Below are positions 55,058 to 63,928 of a stretch of DNA of 64,000 nt, piece after piece (position 1 is the stretch's first letter; each line of letters opens with the position of its first letter). The DNA is from Lacrimispora amygdalina (GTDB taxonomy: Bacteria; Bacillota; Clostridia; Lachnospirales; Lachnospiraceae): the NCBI RefSeq assembly GCF_003432035.1, contig NZ_QOHO01000045.1, forward strand, positions 48,934 to 112,933, written 5' to 3'. The translations under genes and the position numbers were made by a program. The notes below the pieces were generated by a model, which saw nothing but the letters and a program-made list of their open reading frames with translations, did not search any database and was not told the DNA's origin.

Positions 55058-56823
55058 ATTCCAGCAGAATGGATGAGGAACAGAAAGAGGTATTGAAAAA
55101 AGATACCATAATCCGTCTGTTTCGTTATCTAATTGCTTTTAAAAAGAAAATTGTGCTTGTATTGTTTATCATGGCCGGCACTATTACCATCAGCATGCTT
55201 GCGCCCCTTTTGATGGAGTATGCGGTAAATGTCTGCGTGGCACAAAAAGATATAAAAGGCCTTCTTTATGTGGGACTTGGTGCTATGGTATTATTTTTGC
55301 TATTTTTAGCAGGAACAAAGTTCCGAATGCGCATCATGGCAGAAGTTTCAAACCGGGTGCTTTTAAACATCAGAGAGGAACTGTATCAGCATATCCAGTC
55401 CCTGGGTTTTGGCTTTTTTGACAGCCGTCCTACGGGAAAGGTACTTGCAAGAATTATTGGTGATGTGAATTCATTAAAAGATGTATTATCAGATAGCGTC
55501 ACACAGCTGATTCCGGATTTTATCACTGTCATCTGTGTGCTCAGCATCATGCTGATCAAAAACTATCAATTGGCAATGGCAGCTTTGCTGACGCTGCCGA
55601 TTCTGGCAGTTGGTATGTTTTTTATCGAGACGAACGTACATAAAAGATGGAGGGTATACAGAAAGAAAACTTCTAATTTAAATGCCTATGTACATGAAGA
55701 CTTATCAGGAATCAGGATTATTCAAAGCTATGCTGCCGAGAATGAGACGAAAGAGGTTTTTCACGATCTGGTAGACCAGCATTACCGTTCCTTCATTGAT
55801 GCGGTAGTGGTTGCGGATGCATTCGGTCCTCTTGTAGAAATAACCTGGGGAATGGGGGGATTTTTGCTTTATTTTATCGGAATTAAGGTGGTGGGAGTGG
55901 AACAGATCGGTATTGGTACGTTTCTTGCATTTTCCACATACATTGCCATGTTCTGGAGCCCTATACGTAATCTTGCCAATTTTTATAATAAACTGACCAC
56001 CAATATCTCAGCTGCAGAACGAATCTTTGATATTATAGATACGGAGGTTGAGATTAAAGATGAAGAGGGTGCAGAAGAATTAAAGGCATTAAAGGGAGAG
56101 GTTACGTTTGAGGAAGTTTCCTTTGCATATGGGGATGAACCGGACCGCCTGATTCTGGATCACGTAAGCTTTTCGGTAAAACCTGGGGAGACCATCGCTT
56201 TAGTGGGGCCGACAGGGGCAGGAAAAACAACAATAGTAAACCTGATCAGCCGTTTTTATGAAGTCACCGGAGGCAGGATTTATATTGATGATCAGGAGAT
56301 CAGAAGTGTGACGTTAAAGAGCTTAAGAAGCCAGATGGGCATTATGACCCAGGATAATTTCCTTTTTTCCGGAACCATACGGGATAACATTCGTTACGGG
56401 CGTTTAAATGCAACGGATGAGGAAATTGAAGAGGCCGCCAAGGCAGTGAATGCCCATGAGTTTATCATGAAGCTAGAGAAGGGTTATGATACGGAAATCA
56501 GTGAGCGGGGAGCCGGTCTTTCCATCGGTCAGAGACAGCTGCTGGCATTTGCAAGAACCATGGTATCAAAACCCGGTATTCTGATTCTTGATGAGGCAAC
56601 CTCAAGCATTGATACTCATACGGAACTGCTTGTTCAAAAGGGAATTGAGGCCCTGCTAAAGGAAAGAACTTCCTTTATTATTGCTCACAGGCTTTCCACC
56701 ATCCGTAAGGCAGACCGTATCTTTGTCATCGATCAGGGAACGATCCGGGAAGCGGGAAATCACGATGACTTAATGAAACTGAAAGGTGCCTATTATCAAT
56801 TGTACCAGAGCCAGTTCGCCTGA
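55048..56823 (+). CDS. Heterodimeric ABC exporter subunit 2 (BmrD-like)
   Basis: A 591-residue half-transporter with six membrane helices (about 24-325) and an ATPase domain. Walker A is G-P-T-G-A-G-K-T-T (about 387-395), Walker B is I-L-I-L-D-E-A-T-S-S-I-D with a normal catalytic Glu, and the signature is G-A-G-L-S-I-G-Q-R-Q. The second Gly of LSGGQ is replaced by Ile. This pairs logically with subunit 1: its altered signature faces the Asp-containing site, giving one degenerate and one active ATP site. GAGGAGG lies 7 bases before the ATG. Translationally coupled with subunit 1. Confidence 0.93.
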   Translation: MSVNSSRMDEEQKEVLKKDTIIRLFRYLIAFKKKIVLVLFIMAGTITISMLAPLLMEYAVNVCVAQKDIKGLLYVGLGAMVLFLLFLAGTKFRMRIMAEVSNRVLLNIREELYQHIQSLGFGFFDSRPTGKVLARIIGDVNSLKDVLSDSVTQLIPDFITVICVLSIMLIKNYQLAMAALLTLPILAVGMFFIETNVHKRWRVYRKKTSNLNAYVHEDLSGIRIIQSYAAENETKEVFHDLVDQHYRSFIDAVVVADAFGPLVEITWGMGGFLLYFIGIKVVGVEQIGIGTFLAFSTYIAMFWSPIRNLANFYNKLTTNISAAERIFDIIDTEVEIKDEEGAEELKALKGEVTFEEVSFAYGDEPDRLILDHVSFSVKPGETIALVGPTGAGKTTIVNLISRFYEVTGGRIYIDDQEIRSVTLKSLRSQMGIMTQDNFLFSGTIRDNIRYGRLNATDEEIEEAAKAVNAHEFIMKLEKGYDTEISERGAGLSIGQRQLLAFARTMVSKPGILILDEATSSIDTHTELLVQKGIEALLKERTSFIIAHRLSTIRKADRIFVIDQGTIREAGNHDDLMKLKGAYYQLYQSQFA

Positions 56824-56887
56824 CGGCATCAAAAAGGATTGACCGGACCGGATAAATGAAATAGAATAGAAGTCGAGGTGATTTAAG

Positions 56888-57772
56888 ATGACAGAAGGAG
56901 CGTTAGTTTTAGAGGGGGGATCCCTGCGGGGAGTATTTACTGCAGGAGTTTTGGATGTGTTCATGGAACAGGGACTTGAAATGTCCTATGTTAACGGAGT
57001 TTCAGCCGGCTCCATGTCAGGTATGAGTTATGTCAGCAAGCAGATAGGCAGAACCATAAAAGTGGATCTGGATTATGTCAATGACAAACGTTTTTTAAGT
57101 TTCCGCAATCTGGTAGAAAAACGTTCGATCTTTAACTTTGACTTCCTGTTCGGGGAATTAAGCAATACATTAGTCCCCTTTGATTATGACACATTTTATC
57201 AGTCTGAACAGATTTTTGAGGTAGTAGCTACCCGTTGTAAGACGGGAAAGCCGGAATATTTTGAGAAAAGTACATGTGATAATTTTATTGATGCAGTAAA
57301 AGCTTCCAGCAGTATTCCCATACTTTCCAGAATGATTTCAGTTGGAGGAAAGAAATATTTAGATGGGGGCTGTTCCATGCCGGTGGCTTATCAGAGAGCG
57401 ATTGATCTGGGGTATGAAAAGATTGTGCTGGTTCTTACCAGAGAGCCGGGATACCGGAAACCTCCCCTTGATAGATGGACGAAAAAGGGGTATGAGCGTT
57501 ATTTCGCACCGCTTCCCAGATTTTTAAAGGCGCTTGAGGACGTTCCGGAGAGATACAACCGAATGCAGGAAGAGATTGACCGTCTGGAAAAAGAGGGAAG
57601 AATCTATGTGATCCGCCCGGATCACCATGTGACGGTTCAAAGAACGGAACAGGATAAAAGAAAGCTGGAGGCGCTGTATCAGGAGGGAAGACGGCTGGCA
57701 CTGGTACATATGGATTCTCTGAAAGCCTATTTAAAAATGGACAGGAGCCTGCGGCATCCCTCTATGCCCTGA
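56888..57772 (+). CDS. Patatin-like phospholipase
   Basis: A 294-residue cytoplasmic serine hydrolase. The oxyanion loop is L-E-G-G-S-L-R-G-V-F (about 8-17), the nucleophile elbow is G-V-S-A-G-S (Ser near 40) and the catalytic Asp is in L-D-G-G-C-S-M-P (near 162). The C-terminal part (about 200-294) is a basic helical extension common to the bacterial YjjU-like group. GAGGTG precedes the ATG. It is 64 bases after the exporter pair and 40 bases before pcrA; no terminator was seen on either side, so read-through is possible. Confidence 0.92.
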   Translation: MTEGALVLEGGSLRGVFTAGVLDVFMEQGLEMSYVNGVSAGSMSGMSYVSKQIGRTIKVDLDYVNDKRFLSFRNLVEKRSIFNFDFLFGELSNTLVPFDYDTFYQSEQIFEVVATRCKTGKPEYFEKSTCDNFIDAVKASSSIPILSRMISVGGKKYLDGGCSMPVAYQRAIDLGYEKIVLVLTREPGYRKPPLDRWTKKGYERYFAPLPRFLKALEDVPERYNRMQEEIDRLEKEGRIYVIRPDHHVTVQRTEQDKRKLEALYQEGRRLALVHMDSLKAYLKMDRSLRHPSMP

Positions 57773-57812
57773 AAAACGGGCAGAAACAAGGAAAGGAAAA
57801 AGCGTACAATTT

Positions 57813-60101
57813 ATGAGTATTTATGATACATTAAATTCTATGCAGAAAGAGGCGGTACTTCAAACGGAGGGACCGCTTCTTGTGCTGGCAGGAGCGGGGT
57901 CTGGAAAAACCAGGGTTCTTACGCACCGGATTGCCTATTTAATAGAAGAAAAGGGTGTCAACCCCTGGAACATAATGGCCATAACATTTACCAATAAAGC
58001 GGCTGGAGAAATGAGAGAGCGTGTGGATCGTCTGGTTGGATTTGGGGCAGACAGCATCTGGGTTTCCACATTTCATTCATCCTGTGTGCGCATATTAAGA
58101 AGGCATATTGAAAGCCTTGGATTTACTACTAATTTTACCATATACGATACGGATGACCAGAAGACTTTGATGCGCCATGTCTTAAAAAAACTGGATTTGG
58201 ATCCGAAGGTTTATAAAGACCGGGCAATGCTGGGTCTTATATCCACAGCCAAGAATGAACTGGTAAGTGCGGCAGAGTTTGAACTCAATGCTTCCGGGGA
58301 TTTCCGGCAGAAGAAAGCAGCTTCTGTTTATAAAGAGTACCAGAGTCAGTTAAAGAAGAACAATGCGCTGGATTTCGATGATCTGATTATGAAGACGGTG
58401 GAATTATTTCAGAATAATTCTGAGGTCTTAAACTACTATCAGGAACGTTTCCGCTATATCATGGTGGACGAGTATCAGGATACCAATACCGCTCAGTTTC
58501 GTTTAATCAGTCTGCTTGCAGGGAAATATAAGAATCTTTGTGTTGTAGGCGATGACGATCAGTCCATCTATAAGTTTCGCGGTGCAAATATAGAGAACAT
58601 ATTAAATTTTGAAAAATCTTATCCGGGTGCGAGGGTCATTAAGCTGGAAGAGAATTACCGCTCCAGCCAAAATATTCTGCACGCTGCCAATGAGGTAATC
58701 CGCCATAACAGAGGACGAAAGGACAAAACCTTATGGACGTCCAATGAAGAAGGACCGCTGGTTCAGTTTAAGCAGTTTGAAAATGCAGCAGAAGAGGCAG
58801 ATGCCATTGTCCGTGACATATTAAACAGCGCATCTGACTATCAGGACTGTGCAGTTCTTTACCGGACCAATGCCCAGTCCCGTCTGATCGAGGAAAAATG
58901 TCTTCAGCATAATGTCCCCTACCGCATGGTCGGCGGCGTAAACTTCTACCAGAGAAAAGAAATCAAGGACATTTTGGCCTATTTAAAAACAATCGCAAAC
59001 GGAAGAGATGATTTATCTGTCTTAAGAGTCATCAATGTTCCCAAAAGGGGTATCGGGGCGACCAGTATCGGAAAGGTCCAGGCATTTGCTTCGGAACGTG
59101 AGATGGGCATATACGATGCATTCTGCAGGGCGAAAGCCGTTCCGGGACTGGGTAAAACAGCGGATAAAGTTATGGGATTTACGGGAAAAATTGAAGATTT
59201 CAGAAGCCGGCTGACAGAAGAGACTTACAGCATTCATGAACTGATCGAAGATATTCTTGACGAAACCGGCTACCAGAAGGAACTGGAAGCAGAGGGAGAG
59301 ATCGAATATCAGACACGTCTGGAAAATATAGAAGAGTTGATTAATAAAGCAATCAGTTTTGAGGGGGAGCATGAACATCCGGAATTAAGTGAGTTCCTGG
59401 AGGAAGTTGCCCTTGTTGCCGATGTAGACCGAATGGATGAATCAGAAAACCGTGTAACGCTGATGACACTTCACAGTGCCAAGGGGCTTGAGTTTCCGCG
59501 AGTTTATTTAAGCGGTATGGAGGATGGCTTATTTCCCAGCATGATGTCTATTTCTTCGGATAATAAAGAGGATGTGGAAGAAGAACGGAGACTTTGCTAC
59601 GTTGGTATTACAAGGGCCCAGAAGTTCCTTATGATGACTGCGGCCAGACAGCGTATGGTAAACGGTGAAACCAGATATTCAAAGGTCAGCCGTTTTGTGG
59701 AAGAAATACCAGGTGAACTGTTAGACTCCAGCAGGCTGGAGCAGAGGCTTTCATCCAGAGCGCAATCTGATTTTGATGACAGCGGTCTGCCATGGGGAAA
59801 GAGCGGGGCAGCAGGGGGGACATCAGGTGTCAGCAGCTTTGGACCAGGCAGCAACGCATATGCGTCAAAGACATCAAAACCGGTATCAACTCCTGGCTTT
59901 GGAAAAGCGTTTACCGTGGAAAAGCCGCTTTCTCTTGGCTATAAAGAAGGAGACAGAGTCAGCCACATCAAATTCGGAATTGGTGAGGTTAAGGAAATCA
60001 AGGATGGCGGAAGAGATTTCGAGGTAACCGTTCACTTTGACCAGGCAGGTGTGAAAAAAATGTTTGCCTCCTTTGCTAAATTGAAGCTTGTGAGAGAATA
60101 A
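57813..60101 (+). CDS. pcrA: ATP-dependent DNA helicase PcrA/UvrD
   Basis: A 762-residue superfamily 1A 3'-5' helicase for repair and replication restart. Motif I is A-G-A-G-S-G-K-T-R-V (about 27-36), Ia is I-T-F-T-N-K-A-A, II is V-D-E-Y-Q-D-T-N (about 218-225), III is V-G-D-D-D-Q-S-I-Y-K-F-R-G-A (about 245-258), and V/VI appear as L-M-T-L-H-S-A-K-G-L-E-F (about 550-561) and Y-V-G-I-T-R-A. The C-terminal 60 residues form the Tudor-like domain that contacts RNA polymerase (V-S-H-I-K-F-G-I-G-E-V). AAGGAAAG precedes the ATG. Confidence 0.96.
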   Translation: MSIYDTLNSMQKEAVLQTEGPLLVLAGAGSGKTRVLTHRIAYLIEEKGVNPWNIMAITFTNKAAGEMRERVDRLVGFGADSIWVSTFHSSCVRILRRHIESLGFTTNFTIYDTDDQKTLMRHVLKKLDLDPKVYKDRAMLGLISTAKNELVSAAEFELNASGDFRQKKAASVYKEYQSQLKKNNALDFDDLIMKTVELFQNNSEVLNYYQERFRYIMVDEYQDTNTAQFRLISLLAGKYKNLCVVGDDDQSIYKFRGANIENILNFEKSYPGARVIKLEENYRSSQNILHAANEVIRHNRGRKDKTLWTSNEEGPLVQFKQFENAAEEADAIVRDILNSASDYQDCAVLYRTNAQSRLIEEKCLQHNVPYRMVGGVNFYQRKEIKDILAYLKTIANGRDDLSVLRVINVPKRGIGATSIGKVQAFASEREMGIYDAFCRAKAVPGLGKTADKVMGFTGKIEDFRSRLTEETYSIHELIEDILDETGYQKELEAEGEIEYQTRLENIEELINKAISFEGEHEHPELSEFLEEVALVADVDRMDESENRVTLMTLHSAKGLEFPRVYLSGMEDGLFPSMMSISSDNKEDVEEERRLCYVGITRAQKFLMMTAARQRMVNGETRYSKVSRFVEEIPGELLDSSRLEQRLSSRAQSDFDDSGLPWGKSGAAGGTSGVSSFGPGSNAYASKTSKPVSTPGFGKAFTVEKPLSLGYKEGDRVSHIKFGIGEVKEIKDGGRDFEVTVHFDQAGVKKMFASFAKLKLVRE

Positions 60102-60247
60102 TTGAATATGCATAAAATTTTAAAAAAATCTAAAAATGATAGTAAAAAAGCCAATATAATGGTATAATAACTGCTACAGGCAAAGAGAAAAATCTGTGCC
60201 GTACAGGATATGAATGAAAGCAGGGCTCTCAGAAAGGACGTGGAGAC

Positions 60248-60541
60248 ATGAACAGATTTGATGCAATGAGCAAAGAAGCTATGAGCAAACTGGAAGATCT
60301 TATGAACTCAAGCAGAGTGAATGATATGCTTCATAAAAGAGAACAGGAAGAGAAAAAGAAAAACTGTATCCTCTGGATACTCGCGATCATAGGCGCAGTG
60401 GCTGCAGTAGCTGGAATTGCTTATACCGTATATCGTTTCTTTACTCCAGATTATCTGGAAGATTTTGAAGACGATTTTGATGATGATTTCGACGACGATT
60501 TCTTTGAGGATGAAAAGTCGGAAGCTAGTTCCGAAGACTAA
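60248..60541 (+). CDS. Small single-span membrane protein with Asp/Phe-rich acidic tail
   Basis: A 97-residue protein. A helical, charged start (1-38) is followed by one membrane helix (about 39-65: I-L-W-I-L-A-I-I-G-A-V-A-A-V-A-G-I-A) and then a tail (70-97) made of repeated D-D-F-D/E-D-F units. Similar short proteins are known in Lachnospiraceae as hypothetical (DUF4366-like). The tail could bind cations or a basic partner. GAAAGGACG lies before the ATG, and TATAAT at about 60154-60159 is a candidate -10. It ends at a strong terminator. Confidence 0.75.
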   Translation: MNRFDAMSKEAMSKLEDLMNSSRVNDMLHKREQEEKKKNCILWILAIIGAVAAVAGIAYTVYRFFTPDYLEDFEDDFDDDFDDDFFEDEKSEASSED

Positions 60542-60557
60542 AATCTGGCATTAAAAG

Positions 60558-60594
60558 GAGAGCGTGCCTCAGAAAGTGAGACACGCTCTTTTAC
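60558..60594 (+). terminator. Intrinsic terminator
   Basis: AGAGCGTG-C-CTCA pairs with TGAG-A-CACGCTCT, followed by TTTT. Confidence 0.85.
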
Positions 60595-60638
60595 GTAACG
60601 GAATAGAAAAATTAAGAAGATAAAAGGAGTCAGCAAAC

Positions 60639-62003
60639 GTGAAAAAGGGTGAGATATACGAAGGAACAATCGGACGGTTTGATTTTCCTGACAAAGGATT
60701 GATAGAGCTTTTAGAAGGAAGGATTGCTGTAAAGCACGCACTGCCCGGACAAAAAGTGAGAGTTATGATAAACAAAAAAAGAGGGGGGAAATGTGAGGGA
60801 AGGATTCTTGAAGTATTAGAGAACTCTCCTCTGGAATATGCACAAGATCCATGCCCACATTTTGGAATCTGCGGAGGCTGTACCTATCAGACCATCCCTT
60901 ACGAAGAACAGTTAAAGATTAAGGAACAGCAGGTGAAATCCCTGTTAGACGGTGTGGTGACAGGAGATTTTGTATTTGAAGGAATTAAACCCAGCCCGAT
61001 TGCGGATGGATATCGCAATAAGATGGAGTTCTCCTTTGGAGATGAATATAAGGATGGTCCTCTTTCTCTGGGAATGCATAAAAGGGGAAGCTTTTACGAT
61101 GTAGTGACGACAACGGAATGCAAGATTGTGGACTCTGATTTCTGCGATATATTAAAGGCGGCTAAGGAATACTTTGAAGTATTGGGAACCGGATTTTATA
61201 AAAAGATGCAGCATACCGGCTATCTGCGTCATCTTCTGGTGCGCAGAGCTGTGAAAACAGGGGAGATTCTGGTTGATCTTGTTACTACGACTCAGGAGGA
61301 GCTGGATTTAAAGCCATTTGCTGATACACTGCTCAGGCTGAAGCTGAATGGAAGAATTGTTGGAATTCTTCATACATTAAATGACAGCCTGGCTGATGTG
61401 GTAAAAAGTGACCGGACAGATATTTTATACGGACAGGATTATTTTTATGAGGAATTGCTGGGACTGAAGTTTAAGATTTCACCGTTTTCTTTCTTTCAGA
61501 CCAATTCGCTTGGTGCGGAAGTGTTGTATGAAACCACAAGAGGCTATGTAGGTGAGACAAAGGATAAGGTGGTTTTTGACTTATACAGCGGCACTGGCAC
61601 CATCGCCCAGATTATTGCGCCTGTTGCAAAAAAAGTGGTGGGTGTGGAGATTGTAGAGGAGGCGGTGGAAGCGGCCAGAGAGAATGCTGCGAGAAACGGT
61701 CTGGATAACTGCGAATTTATCGCGGGGGATGTTTTGAAGGTGATTGATGAACTGGAAGATAAGCCGGATCTTATTATTCTGGATCCGCCGAGAGATGGGA
61801 TTCATCCGAAGGCGCTGGGTAAGATTATTGACTTTGGGGTGGACAGACTGGTTTATGTGTCTTGTAAGCCGACGAGTCTGGTGAGAGATTTGGAAGTGCT
61901 GCAGTTGAGGGGGTATGAGGTGGTTAAGGCTTGTTGTGTGGATATGTTTCCTTCAACTGCAAACGTTGAGACAGTTTGTCTGCTGGAGAAGAAAGCCCAG
62001 TAA
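60639..62003 (+). CDS. rlmD: 23S rRNA (uracil-C5)-methyltransferase, RlmD/RlmCD type
   Basis: A 454-residue enzyme that makes m5U in 23S rRNA. A TRAM RNA-binding domain (1-58) comes first. The iron-sulfur cysteines are in C-P-H-F-G-I-C-G-G-C-T-Y-Q (about 73-85, with an earlier or late Cys completing the set). The SAM site is V-F-D-L-Y-S-G-T-G-T-I-A (about 313-324), then I-L-D-P-P-R-D-G-I-H-P (about 381-391) and the nucleophile Cys in V-Y-V-S-C-K-P-T-S-L (near 409). The start is GTG at 60639, with AAAGGAGT 8 bases upstream. Whether it modifies one site or two (as RlmCD) cannot be decided. It is the last intact gene in the window. Confidence 0.93.
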   Translation: MKKGEIYEGTIGRFDFPDKGLIELLEGRIAVKHALPGQKVRVMINKKRGGKCEGRILEVLENSPLEYAQDPCPHFGICGGCTYQTIPYEEQLKIKEQQVKSLLDGVVTGDFVFEGIKPSPIADGYRNKMEFSFGDEYKDGPLSLGMHKRGSFYDVVTTTECKIVDSDFCDILKAAKEYFEVLGTGFYKKMQHTGYLRHLLVRRAVKTGEILVDLVTTTQEELDLKPFADTLLRLKLNGRIVGILHTLNDSLADVVKSDRTDILYGQDYFYEELLGLKFKISPFSFFQTNSLGAEVLYETTRGYVGETKDKVVFDLYSGTGTIAQIIAPVAKKVVGVEIVEEAVEAARENAARNGLDNCEFIAGDVLKVIDELEDKPDLIILDPPRDGIHPKALGKIIDFGVDRLVYVSCKPTSLVRDLEVLQLRGYEVVKACCVDMFPSTANVETVCLLEKKAQ

Positions 62004-62129
62004 ATCAAAGGATTCCGGCATTTCGAGGGTGTTATGTAGCTGTGTTTTTATGTTTTGGTGATTGAAATATGTTTCCGGTTACCGTGGTGGGGGATGGAAA
62101 ATGAACGTTTTGACAAAAGGTTTTGATTC

Positions 62130-62569
62130 TGTCAAATAAGTATTTAGGTCTTGTAGCTGAAAGCTAAATCGGAATTTGTAGATAAATCTACCTTGAAGAT
62201 GGGAGAATTCCACTTTCTATCAATCTTTGTGAAGCAAATATTAAGCCATTTGCAACTGCAAGACGTGCCTGGCTGTTTGCAGATACTCCAAAGGGGGTCA
62301 GGGCTAACGCTGTCTTGTAAACGCTGGTGGAAAGTGCCAGAGCCAATCATCTGGATGTGTATGAATATTTGAAATATCTTCTTGAAGAGATGCCAAACAA
62401 CAATCATCTCTAACACCCAGAACTTCTGAATCAATATCTTCCATGGTCAAAGGAACTGCCTGACAGATGCCGGCTTACATTAAAACATAAAAAATGCTTC
62501 AAAAATGATGCCTTCAGCTTAGCATAAATAATGTAAACTAAATAGTACGCTATTTTTTGAAGCACTTAC
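62130..62569 (+). mobile_element. IS66-family insertion sequence remnant
   Basis: The region keeps the 3' end of an IS66-type transposase frame followed by a possible right end, the complement of GTAAGTGCTTCA at 62558-62569. The left end and most of the transposase are missing. Confidence 0.7.
62157..62527 (+). pseudogene. IS66 transposase, C-terminal remnant with frameshift and stops
   Basis: Conceptual translation gives E-F-V-D-K-S-T-L, then, after a frameshift near 62195, G-R-I-P-L-S-I-N-L-C-E-A-N-I-K-P-F and R-R-A-W-L-F-A-D-T-P-K-G-V-R-A-N-A. This is the conserved IS66 transposase C-terminal block. In-frame TAA codons at 62318-62320 and 62411-62413 interrupt it before the end at 62525-62527 (last conserved stretch H-P-E-L-L-N-Q-Y-L-P-W-S). 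It cannot give a functional transposase. Confidence 0.85.
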
Positions 62570-62606
62570 CAGGAATCCTTATAGATATTGGACTTTTTTG
62601 AAAAAT

Positions 62607-62637
62607 AAGTCCCGGGCATCCTCCCGGGACTTTGTCT
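62607..62637 (+). terminator. Terminator-like hairpin after the IS remnant
   Basis: AAGTCCCGGG pairs with CCCGGGACTT around CATCCT, followed by TGTCT. The T-run is weak, so function is uncertain. Confidence 0.6.
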
Positions 62638-62643
62638 ATAGTC

Positions 62644-62680
62644 TAAGGTCTCCTACAAGAAAAATAGGAGACCTTAAGGT
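62644..62680. terminator. Second hairpin, possible leftward terminator
   Basis: TAAGGTCTCCTA pairs perfectly with TAGGAGACCTTA around CAAGAAAAAT. It could end leftward transcription from the damaged genes on its right. Confidence 0.6.
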
Positions 62681-62696
62681 AATAATTATTAATTTT

Positions 62697-63137
62697 TTAT
62701 CGCTTAAATCTTACGGCTGTTAATACCATACCTGCATATACTGTTTCAGTTAGAACTCTTATATCTTTTCCATTCCAACAAACTATTCAAAAATGAGCTA
62801 AGAAATAAGGTGAAACATATAAGTGTTTCGGGTTGAGCAAAAATATAGGTAATAAGCTTTCTGGATATAATCAGTAAATATACTACAACTACTAGGGTTG
62901 CCACCCCATCTACAACTACTCTATGAATCGAGTAAACTTCCAGCCTAATATGTTGGCGAAAAAAAGTAAAAGTCCTAAACTACAAGGAAAGAGCAGTTTC
63001 ATTACCATAATTGGGTATAGATAAGTATAATATTGTCGATTAAGTTGAGTATAATATTTTATTAATTCAATACCACCAATCAATATAATCAGGCATGCTA
63101 ATGTAAACAAAAAGAAGAGAAGTGTATTCTTTTTCAT
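62697..63137 (-). pseudogene. Small multi-span membrane protein broken by two frameshifts
   Basis: The first frame starts at ATG 63137 after AGGAGG, encodes two hydrophobic helices (to ...I-L-G-W-K-F-T-R) and stops at 62916. Directly after it, in another frame, protein-like hydrophobic sequence continues (V-D-G-V-A-T-L-V-V-V-V-Y-L-L-I-I, later F-L-S-S-F-L-N-S-L-L-E-W-K-R-Y-K). A second shift near 62745 restores V-L-T-E-T-V-Y-A-G-M-V-L-T-A-V-R-F-K-R and a stop at 62697-62699. The original product was about 145 residues with four membrane helices. Decay or assembly indels are both possible. Family unknown. Confidence 0.6.
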
Positions 63138-63187
63138 GTTTGTCCTCCTAAAATGGGATAAACTTTACCTCACAACAACAAAATTCT

Positions 63188-63928
63188 TTATAATATAGGA
63201 TTCTCAAGAATGTATGATTGAGAACTTCCACCAGGTCTGCTTACCTGGCAATATGTATTTGCACCTGCACTTGATGATCCTGTTGGTTCCATAATAATCT
63301 CTTTCCAACCGGATGGGGGAGTTATTGTTCGAGGATTAGAACCGCCATAAAGGTTATAGTTTTGTATTTGTTTGCTTATAAATGTGCCATCTACGGAGCT
63401 ACCGTTTTGCACGATTCTCATAGTCCAACCTTTTGACTGAGTGCCATTAGAAACCGTTAAACCAGCATTTACAGAAGTAATTTTCATGGCTGGAAAATCT
63501 TTCCCAGAAATGGTGCGAGTTGAAAAATAAACCGTAGAGTACATAGAAACTGATGAACCTAAATAATCCCCTTCTCTATAATTACTATTATTTACCCTAA
63601 CCGATGCAAGATATTGCTCAATTTCTTCAGCAGCAGCATACCAAAATATTTGATAAAGACCAATTATTGCTATACATTTTAGCAAGAACATGCGTTGCTA
63701 ATTCAAATTGTGATTTTGAGACAAATATTTGATATTGTGTTTCGCTGTCAACTCGTTCCCCATATGATATAAAATTTCCTGTTCGCCTATTTCCACTTCC
63801 AGTATACGTACTTTTCAATTTGAAAGTAATCCTATTTTTACCAAGAAGTGTTTGGGTTTAGCGAATTGCATGAGGTCAAAAGTTCTTAAAATTTCTTTTT
63901 TTCTCAATAAAAGGTCAATTATAGACAT
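63188..63928 (-). pseudogene. Protein of unknown function broken by two frameshifts
   Basis: ATG at 63928 follows AAAGGA and opens M-S-I-I-D-L-L-L-R-K-K-E-I-L-R-T, but that frame ends near 63815. Coding-like sequence continues in a second frame (G-S-G-N-R-R-T-G-N-F-I-S-Y-G-E-R-V-D-S) to a stop at 63627-63629. A third frame carries the rest (A-A-A-E-E-I-E-Q-Y-L-A-S-V-R-V, then a beta-rich Ser/Gly/Thr part) to 63188. The shifts fall near A5 and T4 runs. The joined product would be about 245 residues with a helical start and a beta-rich, phage- or surface-protein-like end; no family was recognised. Confidence 0.6.

Noticed and set aside
57773..57812. Short hairpin GCCC...GGGC between the patatin-like gene and pcrA as a terminator
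   Set aside because: The stem is only about four pairs without a T-run.
62144..62434. 96-residue minus-strand frame
   Set aside because: It lies opposite the IS66 transposase remnant, whose plus-strand translation matches the family.
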